From Adiantum capillus-veneris (taxonomy: Eukaryota; Streptophyta; Polypodiopsida; Polypodiales; Pteridaceae): a DNA stretch of 64,000 nucleotides. Numbering within the stretch: the stretch's first letter is position 1; every line of letters begins with the position of its first letter. The notes below the pieces were generated by a model, which saw nothing but the letters and a program-made list of their open reading frames with translations, was not told the origin of the DNA and ran no database searches. Below are positions 51,326-62,275 of the stretch, piece by piece. Both the position numbers and the translations under genes were made by a program. The stretch covers positions 78,540,332-78,604,331 of the forward strand of contig CM043960.1 of NCBI GenBank assembly GCA_014529385.2, given 5' to 3'.

Positions 51326-51375
<50 letters not shown>

Positions 51376-51430
51376 TACACACACACACACACACACGATG
51401 TAGAGGTAGAGAGAGAGAGAGAGAGGGGTT
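50525..51430. repeat. Compound (CT)n, (TA)n and (CA)n microsatellite field
   Basis: Blocks of CT, TA and CA alternate at 50525-50570, 50580-50660 and 51078-51420, separated by plain sequence at about 50670-51070. All are inside the CACTA element. Frames rich in Leu-Ser or Arg-Glu here are repeat by-products. Confidence 0.9.
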
Positions 51431-51710
51431 GGGGAGGGTGGAGATGGACATAATACCTGCGCAGCAGGTTTCGGCCAAGACCCGAGCAGGCGAAAATGGC
51501 CCCTGCGCGCGGGTTTAGCTTTTTTCCCCCAATTTTTTTTGCGTCGTTATACGCGTCGATAAACGCGTCGCTATACGCGTGGCAAATAAAAGCCTTTCCA
51601 CGCGTATATCGACGCACACTGCGACATGTATAGCGACGCCCGCTAATGTCGTCGATATACGCGTGGAAAAGCATGGCCGTCGATATATACGCGTCGATAT
51701 CTTCATTTAG

Positions 51711-51720
51711 TGTTGTAGTG
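51711..51720. repeat. Right terminal inverted repeat of the CACTA element
   Basis: TGTTGTAGTG is the exact complement of the left end and is followed by the target copy GGC. Confidence 0.92.
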
Positions 51721-54439
51721 GGCCAATTGCAAAAAAATCCATGGGAGTCACTTTCACAAGGCTTGGTCATTTTCGATCAGTGAGAAACACGGATGCTCTA
51801 CCGGCTTACCCATTCCTATTGCTATTGATTAGGGAAAGGTTGCTTATGTTAAACTAAGCGTGACACTGACTGCGGCTAGCCACTGGCGAGGAAGAGTTGG
51901 ACACCTGCCCCAGTGTGACAGGGACCAAAGAATTGAGAAGATTTTGAGATTAAGAGAATTTGAAAAAGAAATCATTAACCAACCGATTCTTGGTTTGGGT
52001 AATTATATCAAATTGGCCTTCCTTTTCATTGTGGAAGACTCTTTCCCATAAAGCCTTGGGAAGCTTTGTGTTGCAACCACCCTTACACACATGAAACTCA
52101 CACAATCAACTTCATCAACAATTGTTCACAGATTCTTGAAGATAAATCTCAAGCGTGAAGATCGAGTTTGTAAAATTGAGTTTTGATAAACAATAATTGG
52201 ATTTACAATCGACAAGTTCTTCAACAATTGTGAATATGGTTAAGTGTGTTTCTAATCATCTTACCAGTAGTGCTGCTTTATGATGGAATGCCATGAAACA
52301 ATCTCACACACATCCTTGCATATGACATGCATTCAAGAAACTATTCACAAGCCACTTTCTACCTACATCATATAAATTTAAAGCACGCAGACAATGTGAT
52401 CTTATTAGACATGCTTGAAATGAGAATGTACAGGTATATGTAGATTGTTTTTGGAATTGTTGAATTCAATTGCAGAAAATTGAACATGTTAGCCCCATGT
52501 TAGAAGGAGGAAGCTCAAAGTCCTTTCTTTTATATGGCTTAGCTCCACATATAGGGATAGAAGTGGATATATTTAATCTTCCTACTCTTATAGAAGCAAT
52601 TTCATTGACACTTAACAATGAGAAGAAGAATGGTGGATGTTGACCACCCAATGGTTTTCAAGCTACAAACCACGGAAGAAAGCAAGCGCCAATTTTTTTC
52701 TAATTTTGACATGTATAGAGATTTCAAGAAGCCATATCTAAAAAAGAGAGCATATACATGCTCAACAAATCAATCTCTATATTAACCATAGACCCAAACC
52801 CAATGGAGATGCTTTTAAGAATGTCAAATATTATAAATGTAACCAATTTTGTCATTTTGCAGATAAGTGTTCAAATTCAAACAATGACCATAACAATTAT
52901 AAACCTCACAACAACAACCATCACGGTAATAACTTTCAATCTACTACATCCAACATGATTGAGCAAGGACCTCTAGATGAGGACACCTTGGACACCTTGG
53001 ATTCACAAGCTAACTTTGGAGAAGCATACAACTTAGGCTAGGCTGATAATCAAACTCAAGAAGTCCAAGTATTCCTATTTTAATTCGTGCATTGTTAAAG
53101 GTTAAAGGCAAAGTGCCAGGCACATGCATCACTATTTTACTTGATGACGGGAGTAATCATGATTTTATTTCTTCATGTCTCATAGATCAACTCTCTCTTT
53201 TTCAAATTAAATCTAAGTATAAAATGAAAACTATGTTCAATATCCAAAAGTACAATTGTGATCACCAAGTGGAGAATTCAATGATTGACATACAAAATTT
53301 CAATCAACAAATAATATTTCTTGTTGCACTTGTGCATGGTATTGACATGATTCGTTGTATGCAAAATTTTCACGAGTTTACTTTTAAAATTGATTATCCA
53401 CACACAACCATGAATAAAGTCATTTAAAAGAAATCATTGAATCACAAAAACTTGTACTTTTATCTTACACTCAAGCCAAGAGAGTAATCCGTAAACAAGA
53501 AAAGATGTACTTAGTTTTTATCAATGAAGTGAATGCCTATGAAACATCTACTTGTGCTGAACCACACAAGCTATTTCTCACACAATTTCAAGACTTTTAA
53601 TGAATGCATGAATACTCGGTTTAAAACCCTCTAATCTAAACCATGGACTTGATATTTTTCCCAAAAGTGAAGACTATGTCATGTATTTTATCTTGTAAAC
53701 CCACTTTCACACAAAGTGATACAAACGCAAATCCAAGAATTGTTAGATGAAGGACTTATTAGGACTAGTAGTTTACCATATGGAGCACCTGTTATTCTTT
53801 TCAAGGGTAAGAATGTCACTTTTCGTATGTGTATAGACTATAGAGGTTTGAATAAGATCATAATCAGAAGCATGTTCCTTATCTCTCAAGTAGATGATTT
53901 GTTAAAAAAACTAAAGGAGCTACTTTATTTAGTAAAACTAATCGTAAATCGGGATATCATTAAATCAAAATGGTGTAGGAATACATTTACAAAACATTTA
54001 GAACTCAAACATCACACTATGAATTTCTTGTTATGTTGTCTGGGTACCTGCTAATTTCACACGTATGATGAATCATACTTTCATTGATCACCGAGATTTT
54101 GTAATTGTATTCTTTGATGACATACTTGTTAATGGTGAATTTGTGAATGAATACAAAGAGCACCTTACACACGTTTTTGATTTGTTGTGAAAGAATAAAT
54201 TGTTTTTTAATCTTGAAAATAACTCTTTCTTTCAATCTAACATTGAGTATTTAGGATATATAGTCTCTATGATATTAATCTAAACCCTTATAAAATTGAG
54301 GCTATCAAATCATGGCTAATTCTTAGAAATCTACATGAGTTGAGATCTTTTCTTGGCTTATATAGCTATTATATAAATTTTATCAAATTCATACAAGGCA
54401 CATTATTGCACATTGATTTTGAATAAAAACCACACCTTA

Positions 54440-55046
54440 TGTTTGGTTATTCTCATGGTTAGTGGTGTAACTGAGATGTGAATGAACAATTTGTAGATTG
54501 GAGCTACACTAGGTTTGTGAATCTTATATTTTGCTACATTTGTAATTATGGTAACCACTCAATAAATTAAGTTTGTACATAGCTTAGCTTGGAATAATTT
54601 AGTTTAGAATAATGATCATGGGGAACACTTCTTGTAAAAATGTGGAATAATTTACTTTAGAATAATGATCATGGGAAACTCTTCTTGTAAAAATCGGGAT
54701 GAGAATGACTTGTTTGTAAAGAAGGCCCTAAGATTGGTAGAAGTTACTTTTAATTAAATACTTAAAAATACCCAAGTGCAAAGAGTCTTGTGGCATGGAC
54801 TTTAAGGGGCTAGAGTAAGGTTAATATTATGCAGATTCTTTCTTCTCCTCTCTACTCTATGTGTTTATGCTATTGATCTTGTCTACACCAATCTGATATA
54901 CTTAATTCAATGTTTTGTTACAGCTTCATTTTGTGTGTGTGTGTGTGTGTTTTATGTTTAGTATGTCTACATTCAATTTGGAGACCGATTCTGTGTGAGA
55001 GATTCCATGATTTAGGCTAATGGTGATTCTCCCCTCCAATCCAACA
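54440..55046 (+). repeat. 3' LTR of G-D (left edge approximate)
   Basis: It aligns with 40180-40640 and 45828-45854. Shared marks include CAAGTGCAAAGAGTCTTGTG and the terminal CCAATCCAACA. A (GT)n run lies near 54930. The start is uncertain by tens of bases. Confidence 0.7.
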
Positions 55047-55755
55047 ACATGATCTCTCCTTGGTTTAAGCTTCTGTGCTTGATGTCTTTGATACCTTGAT
55101 CTTGCACTTCCAATCAAGCTATAGAAATTAATGAGTTTGTAATAGAGATAGAGTCACAAGACTCCATGCTTCAAGAGATTCTTAGAATCCATGTGGACAC
55201 ATAAACAACCTCTTAGAGAGTTTCTTTTTATAAAAAGAAAGCTTAAAAGTTTTGGGAGAAATAATGATCTCCCTAACGGTATGTAGTTCTCTGTGTACTA
55301 TTGAGGGTTGGTGAATCTTAGAGCTACCACCAATGAACTAAGAAAGGGTTGCATACATGAATGACCACGTTTCGTCATTAATTGGCTGGGAGCAAAAGCC
55401 AATACCATTAGTGAGTTCGAGAAGGTGCTTAAGATGATAAGGTGATAGTGTGAAGAAGCACGTGGGTTGTTGAGATGCTCGAGAAGGGCAAGTGGAGCAT
55501 CCTCTTCCATTAATGGAGGGTTGAAGCGACACTATTTCAAAGTATGAGAGAAATGGTAAGCGAATTGAGCATATGGTTGCTTGTGGGGGTGGCCATGAGA
55601 ATCAGATCATGAGCTACTATGTCAACACTTCTATTGGCAAAAATAGTGGTCGCCACATCGTCGATGATAGTAAGTGATAGTACTTACTTAAGCATAATCC
55701 AAAAACAAAAGTTGATGTGCTATTTCAAGATAGCCAGCTTGGAGCTTCTTAAGAC

Positions 55756-55942
55756 TCTTTTAAATGAAAGTATCTGTGATAAAGATAACTTCTAATGAAA
55801 GTATCTGATAAAAATGTTTTTAAACAAAAGTATCTGATAAAAATGCTTTCAAATGAAAGTATATGATAAAAATACTTTTAATTGAAAGTATCTGATAAAA
55901 ATACTTTTAAATGAAAGCATCTAATAAAAATACTTTTAAATG
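55756..55942. repeat. Minisatellite, units of about 28-29 bp
   Basis: About six to seven imperfect copies of a unit close to AATGAAAGTATCTGATAAAA plus TACTTTTA. Copies become more uniform toward the right end. Confidence 0.88.
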
Positions 55943-56210
55943 ACCCACATTAACCATTTAGGTGAGATGGTGATAACAACAAGCTTTGATGGTTGCCAAG
56001 TCTGAAAGTCGAGATGAGTCTTCATTTCAATAATACTGTAATAGGAGATATCGAGGGCGTTTTGTGGGAGGATAGAGAACCCATTACTTCATGCCTAAGT
56101 GAGATTGATTTGTGGCTCAATAAAATAGAGATCAAAACATGATAATTGACCAAAAATATATTAGAAGCATTGTACGCACTCTCTAAACACACATTGGCTC
56201 TGATACATGC

Positions 56211-56255
<45 letters not shown>

Positions 56256-56264
56256 CTAACTTCA

Positions 56265-56570
56265 TTAACTCTTTAAGAATGTAAAATGAAGGGTTTATAT
56301 AGCCTACATGCTTATGCAAGTGACCTCATTGATTAGGTCATAGTATGATGGAGGGACCTCTTGGATTAGGTCATAAGTACGGAGCTAGCATAGGGATAGT
56401 TCCTACTGACAATGGTCTTCATTGACTATTTGAGAATGTAAAATGAAGGGTTTATATAGCCTACATTCTTATGGAAGTGACCTCATTGATTAGGTCATAG
56501 TATGATGGAGGGACCTCTTGGATTAGGTCATATGTACGGAGCTAGCATAGGGATAGTTCCTACTGACAAT

Positions 56571-56573
<3 letters not shown>
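56265..56573. repeat. 157-bp direct duplication bracketed by (GA)n and (TC)n
   Basis: Two near-identical copies contain GTAAAATGAAGGGTTTATAT, at 56281 and at 56438. A (GA)n run at about 56212-56252 lies before them and a (TC)n run at about 56574-56608 after them. The two runs are inverted relative to each other. Confidence 0.9.
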
Positions 56574-56610
<37 letters not shown>

Positions 56611-57193
56611 GTGAGAGGCTCAATCCAAATTTGAGCTTCTATCAAAAGCAATATGCATATCATTTTGACACACTAAGATTAGCATTTATGCCATGCCCAA
56701 CATGATTTAATGCCAATCCAAATGTTGAGTATGTCAATAACAACGAGTATTGCAAATTTGTAATAACCAATGTACCTTCTTTGATCCAATTTCGAAATTT
56801 ACTGCCCACCCAAATGTTATGTAATAGTCAAACTTAACATTGCATATTGAAAATTGTAACCAGTATATCTTCTCCAATGCAATTTCCTAGTTTAAAGCTT
56901 GATTTAAATTTTTGAGCTAATAGGTTGTTTTGTGTTTGACTCATGTTGCAAAGAGAGAAGTGTTTGAAAAATATGTTGGATGTATGCTTATGTCCCCATA
57001 GTAAGATCATGCTATTGTAAGAAATGAAAAATATTTGAGATGTAATATCAAATTGACATATATGGCTTTGTAACAAGATCATATGTATGGCTTAGTGATA
57101 TGATTGTACAATAATACTATGAGACTTGATGGTATGCAACATGTTTTGGTTTAAGTTGGTATTGGATTATTATCTTGATACAGAGCCTCCTAA

Positions 57194-57195
<2 letters not shown>

Positions 57196-57274
<79 letters not shown>
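57196..57274. repeat. (CT)n followed by a run of 32 C
   Basis: A CT run at about 57198-57242 passes into an unbroken C homopolymer at 57243-57274. Confidence 0.92.
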
Positions 57275-57277
<3 letters not shown>

Positions 57278-57414
57278 AAGTGCTGCACTCATGTATGTAA
57301 GTGTAATGTGGTTTTGGACTCATTTATCATGCAAGTTGCTCAAGCAAGGAGAACGTGGCAACAAAGAGGAAAAGGAGGTGTGGTATTTATGATTAACAAA
57401 GATAACAAGCATAA

Positions 57415-58061
57415 ATGCTACATGTGTGGCTAGAAATATTGACACTAAATGGCACACCCGCTTTCTGGTGGGTTGTTACATTCCTCATCGGTGATTCCAA
57501 CTATTGCAGTTGCTTGGATAAAGATCAACCTTTTGTCGGCCTAGAGGAAGATATTGTTGACTTCAACGAAAGGGCAAGGTTATTATCTTTGGTGAAACAA
57601 ATGCATGTACCAGAACTTTGAAACATGTGACATATCAACAATTTGATATGCCGAATGTTGCAGGGAAACTAAATGGTGTACACATGTATAGTTGTACCTA
57701 TAATGATAAAAAAGAACCGATCAATATTGTAAGTCAAAATAGCACCAAAAAGCTCATTGCAAGTGGTGTATCTTTATGTAATGGCACTGATGGATTTATA
57801 GACAAAAAACACAATAAAGATAGTGTGATTAACTATATGTTATTTTTGGAAGCCATCTTGCATTCTATACAAAGCTATACTTGGCAAAGGATTTCAAATC
57901 TAGATCACAAGACTTTATGTAGTGAGCTCAAATGTATGAAGAGACCCAAGCATATAAACTCAAACCATAGTTTGGAACAATTATCAAACATGCACATGTG
58001 TATATTGATATGGTGGAGAAAATGTTACGAAAGACAAATCTCCCAAACAATCCAATGCTAG
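57415..58061 (+). other. Two unrecognised open stretches
   Basis: Frames of about 68 and 147 residues lie end to end at 57415-57621 and 57618-58061. The first includes FLIGDSNYCSCLDKDQPFVG, the second VAGKLNGVHMYSCTYNDKKE. I recognise no family. The second has ordinary, non-repetitive composition, so it could be a decayed gene or element fragment, but there is no supporting motif. Confidence 0.25.
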
Positions 58062-58119
58062 AAAGCAAGTGGGAAGTTTTTAGGCAAGTCATTTTCTGAT
58101 CATGTGTGGAGGAATGATT

Positions 58120-58664
58120 TGCCATGAAGCACATCTCTCTAGAGAACACCCGATCTACCTCATATGGTCCTCACCATGGAATCTTTAGATTGGGCTTCTT
58201 CGAGCCTAACTATGATTGATATAGCAAAATTGAGTCACCCTTTTTGAACTCCCTTACTTTCAACTTACTATCATGTCAGTGTTTCCTACGTTGCTGAACC
58301 ACTTCCTATTAGAGCATTACTCTCTGTCTGATCTCATCCAACTTCGGTAACTCTTCTTCAATGTTGAATTGTAGTCCATGTCATGCTCTATAGCCAATTT
58401 GAGATTGGGGACAACAAGTTCTATAGGTACCACTGATTCAGTTCCATATACCATTCTGAATGTTGTCATGTCAATTGTAATTTTGTAAGCTATTCTATAT
58501 ACCCATAGTGTTGTCCGAAGCTTGTCATCCCAAGTGTGAGACTCTTTCTGAACTATCTGAACCAGAATCATTTTGATAGTCTTATTGCTACTTTCACCTT
58601 GTCCATTGCATGTAGTGCAATATGGGATAGACTTCTGATGCTTGATCGAAAAAAATTGAGTCAA
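58120..58664 (-). mobile_element. Ty3/gypsy integrase C-terminal scrap
   Basis: The minus-strand translation reads SIPYCTTCNGQGESSNKTIK, TLWVYRIAYKITIDMTTFRM and VYGTESVVPIEL. These are the end of the integrase core and the following segment typical of plant gypsy elements. A C-terminal stretch with KKPNLKIPW follows to about 58150. It is a fossil with several breaks and no LTR nearby. Confidence 0.75.
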
Positions 58665-58794
58665 ATTTGAATTGTTTCATTGATGAAAACAAAGAGCTTT
58701 CAATGCATTTCTCATTATCTTTTAAAGATCATAGCTATAGATTTCCATTACTCCTTGCCTGCTCGCACCTCTAGTCAACTTGGGACACAAAATT

Positions 58795-59260
58795 CAGGGA
58801 TACTACTACCCTACCCACGTCTCTTTTTGGCACCCTCAACTTTTAGAGGGGATCTACAATCCCATATCATTGTGGATCGTGGGCTGTCGATTCATTTGGA
58901 GGAAAAAATAGGCATCTCAAGACCAATGCGTTACAACTACGCTATCGCACGCGTTTTGATATGCATGTAGAACGATAGCATTATATTGTGTAGATCTGGC
59001 CCGTCGACGTGGTCCCAATTCACATCGAGTTTACACCACAATACTATAGTACACATAGTTTGCAGAACTCACATCTAGTTTACATTCAAGTTCACAACTA
59101 GTTCACATTTGTTCGAGTTTACATTTAGTTTACATCAAGTTTACATTTTGGATCAACGATCGTGATCTTCGTCGACAAGCTACCTGATTTTCAACCCTAG
59201 ATCCCCTCTAAAAACTGACGGTGTCAATTAGAGACGAGGCCTACCCTACCATTGAAAATT
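58795..59260. mobile_element. Putative inverted-repeat element (MITE-like)
   Basis: About 58800-58855 and 59198-59252 are imperfect reverse complements. The left arm contains TTTTAGAGGGGATCTAC and the right arm TAGATCCCCTCTAAAA, with matching flanking GAGACG and CTACCCTACC parts. The interior of about 340 bp has no coding content and includes repeated (A)GTTTACAT units at about 59080-59150. Target duplications are not clear. It ends about 150 bp upstream of the VPS4 start codon. Confidence 0.55.
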
Positions 59261-59340
59261 AATGTCCTCCAAATGAACTGAACCATTTGTTGTAAAATAA
59301 TCACGGCACACGTTGACTTGGAATTAAAATCTCTGCTTTT

Positions 59341-59342
59341 CC

Positions 59343-59377
<35 letters not shown>

Positions 59378-59405
59378 GCGCGCGCGCACACACACACACA
59401 CACAC
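59341..59405. repeat. (CT)n(CA)n(CG)n(CA)n tract before the VPS4 start
   Basis: CT units pass into CA, then CGCGCGCG near 59378-59386, then CA again, ending five bases before the ATG at 59411. Alternating purine-pyrimidine CA/CG runs can adopt Z-DNA. The tract would lie in the 5' leader or core promoter. Confidence 0.92.
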
Positions 59406-59410
59406 GAGCT

Positions 59411-59894
59411 ATGCACAGCAACTTCAAGGAGCGCGCTATTGAGTTTGCCAAGAAGGCTGTCGAGGAAGATGATGCGGGCAACTATGCCAAGGCCTTTCCT
59501 CTGTACATGCACGCAATGGAATACTTCAAGGCTTACCTCAAGTACGAGAAATACCCACAATTGAAGGAGCCAATTGCTCAGAGATTCACAGAATATTTGA
59601 GGAGGGCAGAGGAGATCAGATCCATTCTTGACGAGAGGGAGAGGTCTGGGCTTCCAGTAAATGGAGATGCTGCTGTTGTTGCGGCAAGGCCACCCCCAAA
59701 GGCGAATACTCGGACCAGTAAGGACAGTGATGGGGAGGATCGTGAATCATCGAAGCTTCGATCTGCTCTAGACTCTGCCATTATCAGAGAAAAGCCTAAT
59801 GTTCTCTGGGATGATGTTGCTGGGCTCGATTCCGCAAAGAAGGCTTTGCAGGAGGCGGTTATTCTACCTGTTGAATTCCCCCAATTTTTTACAG
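59411..59894 (+). CDS. VPS4: VPS4/SKD1 AAA-ATPase, exon 1 (MIT domain and start of the AAA module)
   Basis: The exon encodes 161 residues plus one base. Residues 1-75 form a MIT domain (FKERAIEFAKKAVEEDDAGN, then FPLYMHAMEYFKAYLKYEK, then TEYLRRAEEIRSILDE), which in this family binds ESCRT-III tails. A variable linker covers about residues 76-112. The conserved segment at 113-161 (KLRSALDSAIIREKPNVLWD, then DVAGLDSAKKALQEAVILPV) leads into the AAA domain. VPS4 disassembles ESCRT-III on endosomes for multivesicular-body sorting. The ATG at 59411 matches the usual start of plant members, so an upstream in-frame ATG in the microsatellite is rejected. ACAG/GTAGGT at 59894/59895 is a strong donor (phase 1) just after the invariant FPQFFTG. 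Walker A and B motifs would lie in later exons, none of which appears by 64000. Glu replaces the usual Lys in ILPVKFPQFF. Confidence 0.9.
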
Positions 59895-59900
59895 GTAGGT
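59895..59900 (+). other. Splice donor of VPS4 exon 1
   Basis: ACAG/GTAGGT fits the plant donor consensus. It falls at the codon where the conserved FFTG of VPS4 ends. Confidence 0.75.
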
Positions 59901-61098
59901 CATTCTCTACCAAAGGCACAGCCACCTTGTTATCATTCACAAATTGGTATCTGCTGGGTGGCGATCAAGATGCATTAAACAGGTTTGCAAAGACTTAATA
60001 TCAGATAAGATGAAGGCAAAATCAAGAGAGATAAGAGGTCGGAAGTGCATTTGGGAAAAATTGTTGCCTTAGTTCGTTGGTAAGAGCTTGTTCTTTGCTT
60101 ATGTTTGTAGAATTGTAAGGCAAGCAGGTAGAAAGAAAGCACAAGAAGAAGTTTAAAGATTAAGTGACTTTACAGGGGAAGAAGCACATCCTAGACTTTG
60201 GTAGGATCGAGGATTACATTAGACAGTAGGAGAATAAAAAACCACAATCTGAAATTATGAGACACACCTTTTAGCCGGTGAGCGATCAAGTACATAGCTT
60301 TACAGGGAAATTTCCTCAAAGTGCATTAAAAAACGATACTTCAAACAAGTAGCTGCTGATAACAATCTCCAGCTACTTCATCTTGTATTTGTACTCCTGT
60401 AAAAGTCTATTGTGATGCTTCTTTTCTTCCAAATAAAGAGCGGGAGGCTTTCTCGTGGTTGTCCTGGCATTGTAAGATTAGTCTCTATTGCTTGGGTCTT
60501 GAACAATGTCCACAGTGTGTCTAGTTGTCTAAGTTTTTGTTACAACTAAGGACCGACTTTGAGGGCGTCTTGGTTTTTGGGCCGGCACTCATATCTCTAC
60601 CAGAGTTTGACAGCTCTCTGGATTGGTTGGGCACTGCCCAGCTAGGATTAGGTGATAAAGAGTGAAGGCTGTTTTGTGGTTGTGTCCGGCCGGCATGAGG
60701 TAGATTTTTCTCATATCAGGGCATACTTAGCAAGATTTAGTCCGGGTTTTGGCTGTCTCCGTGTTTAGTCTTTTGCAGATGCTGGGTATTTTTCCCAGCC
60801 TTGGCATTTTTTTCTTTCGTGTCTCCTCGATATGCCCTTTAACCATATTTCCCTATTGTGGCCCTATTTTTCTAGGTAGTGGGGGTTGATTTGGGTTGGT
60901 CAGCCTAGCGGAGAGACTACAAGAGTGTTAAAGTTATGGCATCTCAAGTGAACTGCGAGTATGACTCCAATATTTATTTTGGCTTTTAGGTATTTATTTC
61001 ACTTATTTGTCAAAGTTTGGGTATGGCAATTTACTTAAGTGGGTATATATACAACCCATTGCTCCCATTGTATTTGTATCAATTCATTGTCAAGGTTG

Positions 61099-61166
<68 letters not shown>
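61099..61166. repeat. (CT)n microsatellite
   Basis: A pure CT run of about 67 bp. A copia-type primer-like motif, TATGGTATGAGAGCCCATGG, follows at about 61210-61229 and suggests a decayed LTR end. Confidence 0.93.
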
Positions 61167-61169
<3 letters not shown>

Positions 61170-62180
61170 TTCTCCCCATTGCTCTACGCTTCCGTATCGT
61201 CGACTTTGATATGGTATGAGAGCCCATGGATCTTTGATCGTGGAGGAGAAGGGCACGCATGGTGTCACAAGGCGGGCACCACTTGCCAATAGAAAAGAAC
61301 AGATTGAACAAACTTTTAACACTTCAATAACAACTGAACTGAAAGAGAGAGACGACACACGACACGGAGTGACGGAATTCCACCCCAGAGAGTATTGTCC
61401 CCAAACCTTGGCGCCCCTTTCGGTATTTCTTTATATTGCATCAACACAGTACAAGCCGGTACTCCAGACTTTGCACCTTCTCTAGGAAGCATGCTAGAGA
61501 ATGAGCCCTAACCTCATATTTAAAGGCCCTTGGCCTGAAAAGCACTTACAGTGAAAAGCCTTTCAAACTCAAAAGCTTCTGGTCCAAAAAGCAAAGCCAA
61601 AAGCTATTACAGTTGCTTCTTTTGTTGCTTCTGCTTCTTCTAGGGTTTACGCCCCTCGGCCGACAGCTCCATTCTTCAGTAGGTTGACACATCAGTTGTT
61701 TGTTACACATGGGAAAGGAGTGGTAGCGGCATCCAAAGACGACAAGGAAGGCTCATCTAACGTTTTTTTTCCTTGAAGGGCGGCGCATTTGGACAATCAA
61801 CATTTTTTGTGGCGTTCTGAGCGATAGCCCCCTAGACTCTGCGTTTTTCATAGCAGGAATTGCGTTTCAAAACGTTGCTGAGAGGAGGATTGCTTGTTGA
61901 GGCAACATTTCAGAATGTTGCAAATGTGACTAACTGCTGACGTATCAAGCCACTGAAGAACGAAGCCAACTTGCAGATCCTGACAAAGGAGCGTAAACCC
62001 TAAGTAAAGAAGTAGAAGCAGCAGAAGAAGTTTTACAACTTAAAGAGTCTTGTCGAGTGGCCTATTTTTAAAGAAGAGTTCCCAGTAACTTATGGGACCC
62101 GGTCTAATGAGGCCCAAGGGACCTAAACCCCTTAAAATAAAGCACGACCACACACACTCAAACTCTTACGAAAAAGATGA

Positions 62181-62275
62181 TGACGTGGCAGCTATATGGA
62201 CGCCTGCCATTTATGCTGGTGACGTGACAGGTTGTACGGACTTCCACATTTTACATTGGATTGCTGACGTGGCAG
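62181..62275 (+). promoter_or_regulatory. Three TGACGTG motifs (bZIP-type sites)
   Basis: TGACGTGGCAG at 62181 and 62265 and TGACGTGACAG at 62220 lie in loosely repeated units, the latter two followed by TTGTACG. TGACGTGG-type sequences are known binding sites for plant bZIP factors. The motifs sit upstream of the TATA-like stretch near 62377. Function is inferred only. Confidence 0.45.

Larger units (their letters stand above)
46304..51720 (-). mobile_element. CACTA (En/Spm-type) DNA transposon
   Basis: The ends are CACTACAACA at 46304 and its complement TGTTGTAGTG ending at 51720, a perfect 10-bp terminal inverted repeat. The flanks are GGC (46301-46303) and GGC (51721-51723), the 3-bp target duplication expected for CACTA elements. 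CpG-rich subterminal repeats built on GCGTCGATAT/TAGCGACGC units lie inside both ends (about 46330-46460 and 51538-51710), the usual binding arrays for the TNPA-type protein. Coding parts on the minus strand are a partial TNP2-like transposase (about 50340-48690) and a TNP1/TNPA-like gene (about 48300-47360). The element interrupts the internal region of gypsy G-D. The N-terminal catalytic part of the transposase is not visible, so it is probably non-autonomous now. Confidence 0.93.
40111..55046 (+). mobile_element. Old Ty3/gypsy element G-D, split by copia-3 and a CACTA transposon
   Basis: The 5' LTR (about 40111-45854, interrupted by copia-3) and 3' LTR (about 54440-55046) share long alignable stretches, for example AAATTAAGTTTGTACAT in both. 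Both end in CCAACA. A TGGTATCAAAGG primer-like site follows the 5' LTR at 45862. Internal parts include a degenerate knuckle near 52850 and a protease-like LLDDGSNHDFIS near 53140. Reverse transcriptase remains at about 53720-54180 include FFDDILV near 54110. The CACTA element sits upstream of these. It is an old fossil with many breaks; RNase H and integrase are not seen. Confidence 0.75.
55047..57410. other. Repeat-rich DNA without a recognisable gene
   Basis: It holds a minisatellite (55756-55942), a 157-bp duplication flanked by GA and TC runs, and a CT plus poly-C tract (57196-57274). Short frames on both strands show no family resemblance. Confidence 0.55.

Noticed and set aside
55756-55942. 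CRISPR array
   Set aside because: The units are contiguous with no unique spacers, and the context is a plant nuclear genome.
59318-59410. Upstream in-frame start for VPS4
   Set aside because: The extension would be HTHTHTHARAHTHT encoded by the microsatellite. The ATG at 59411 fits the family start.
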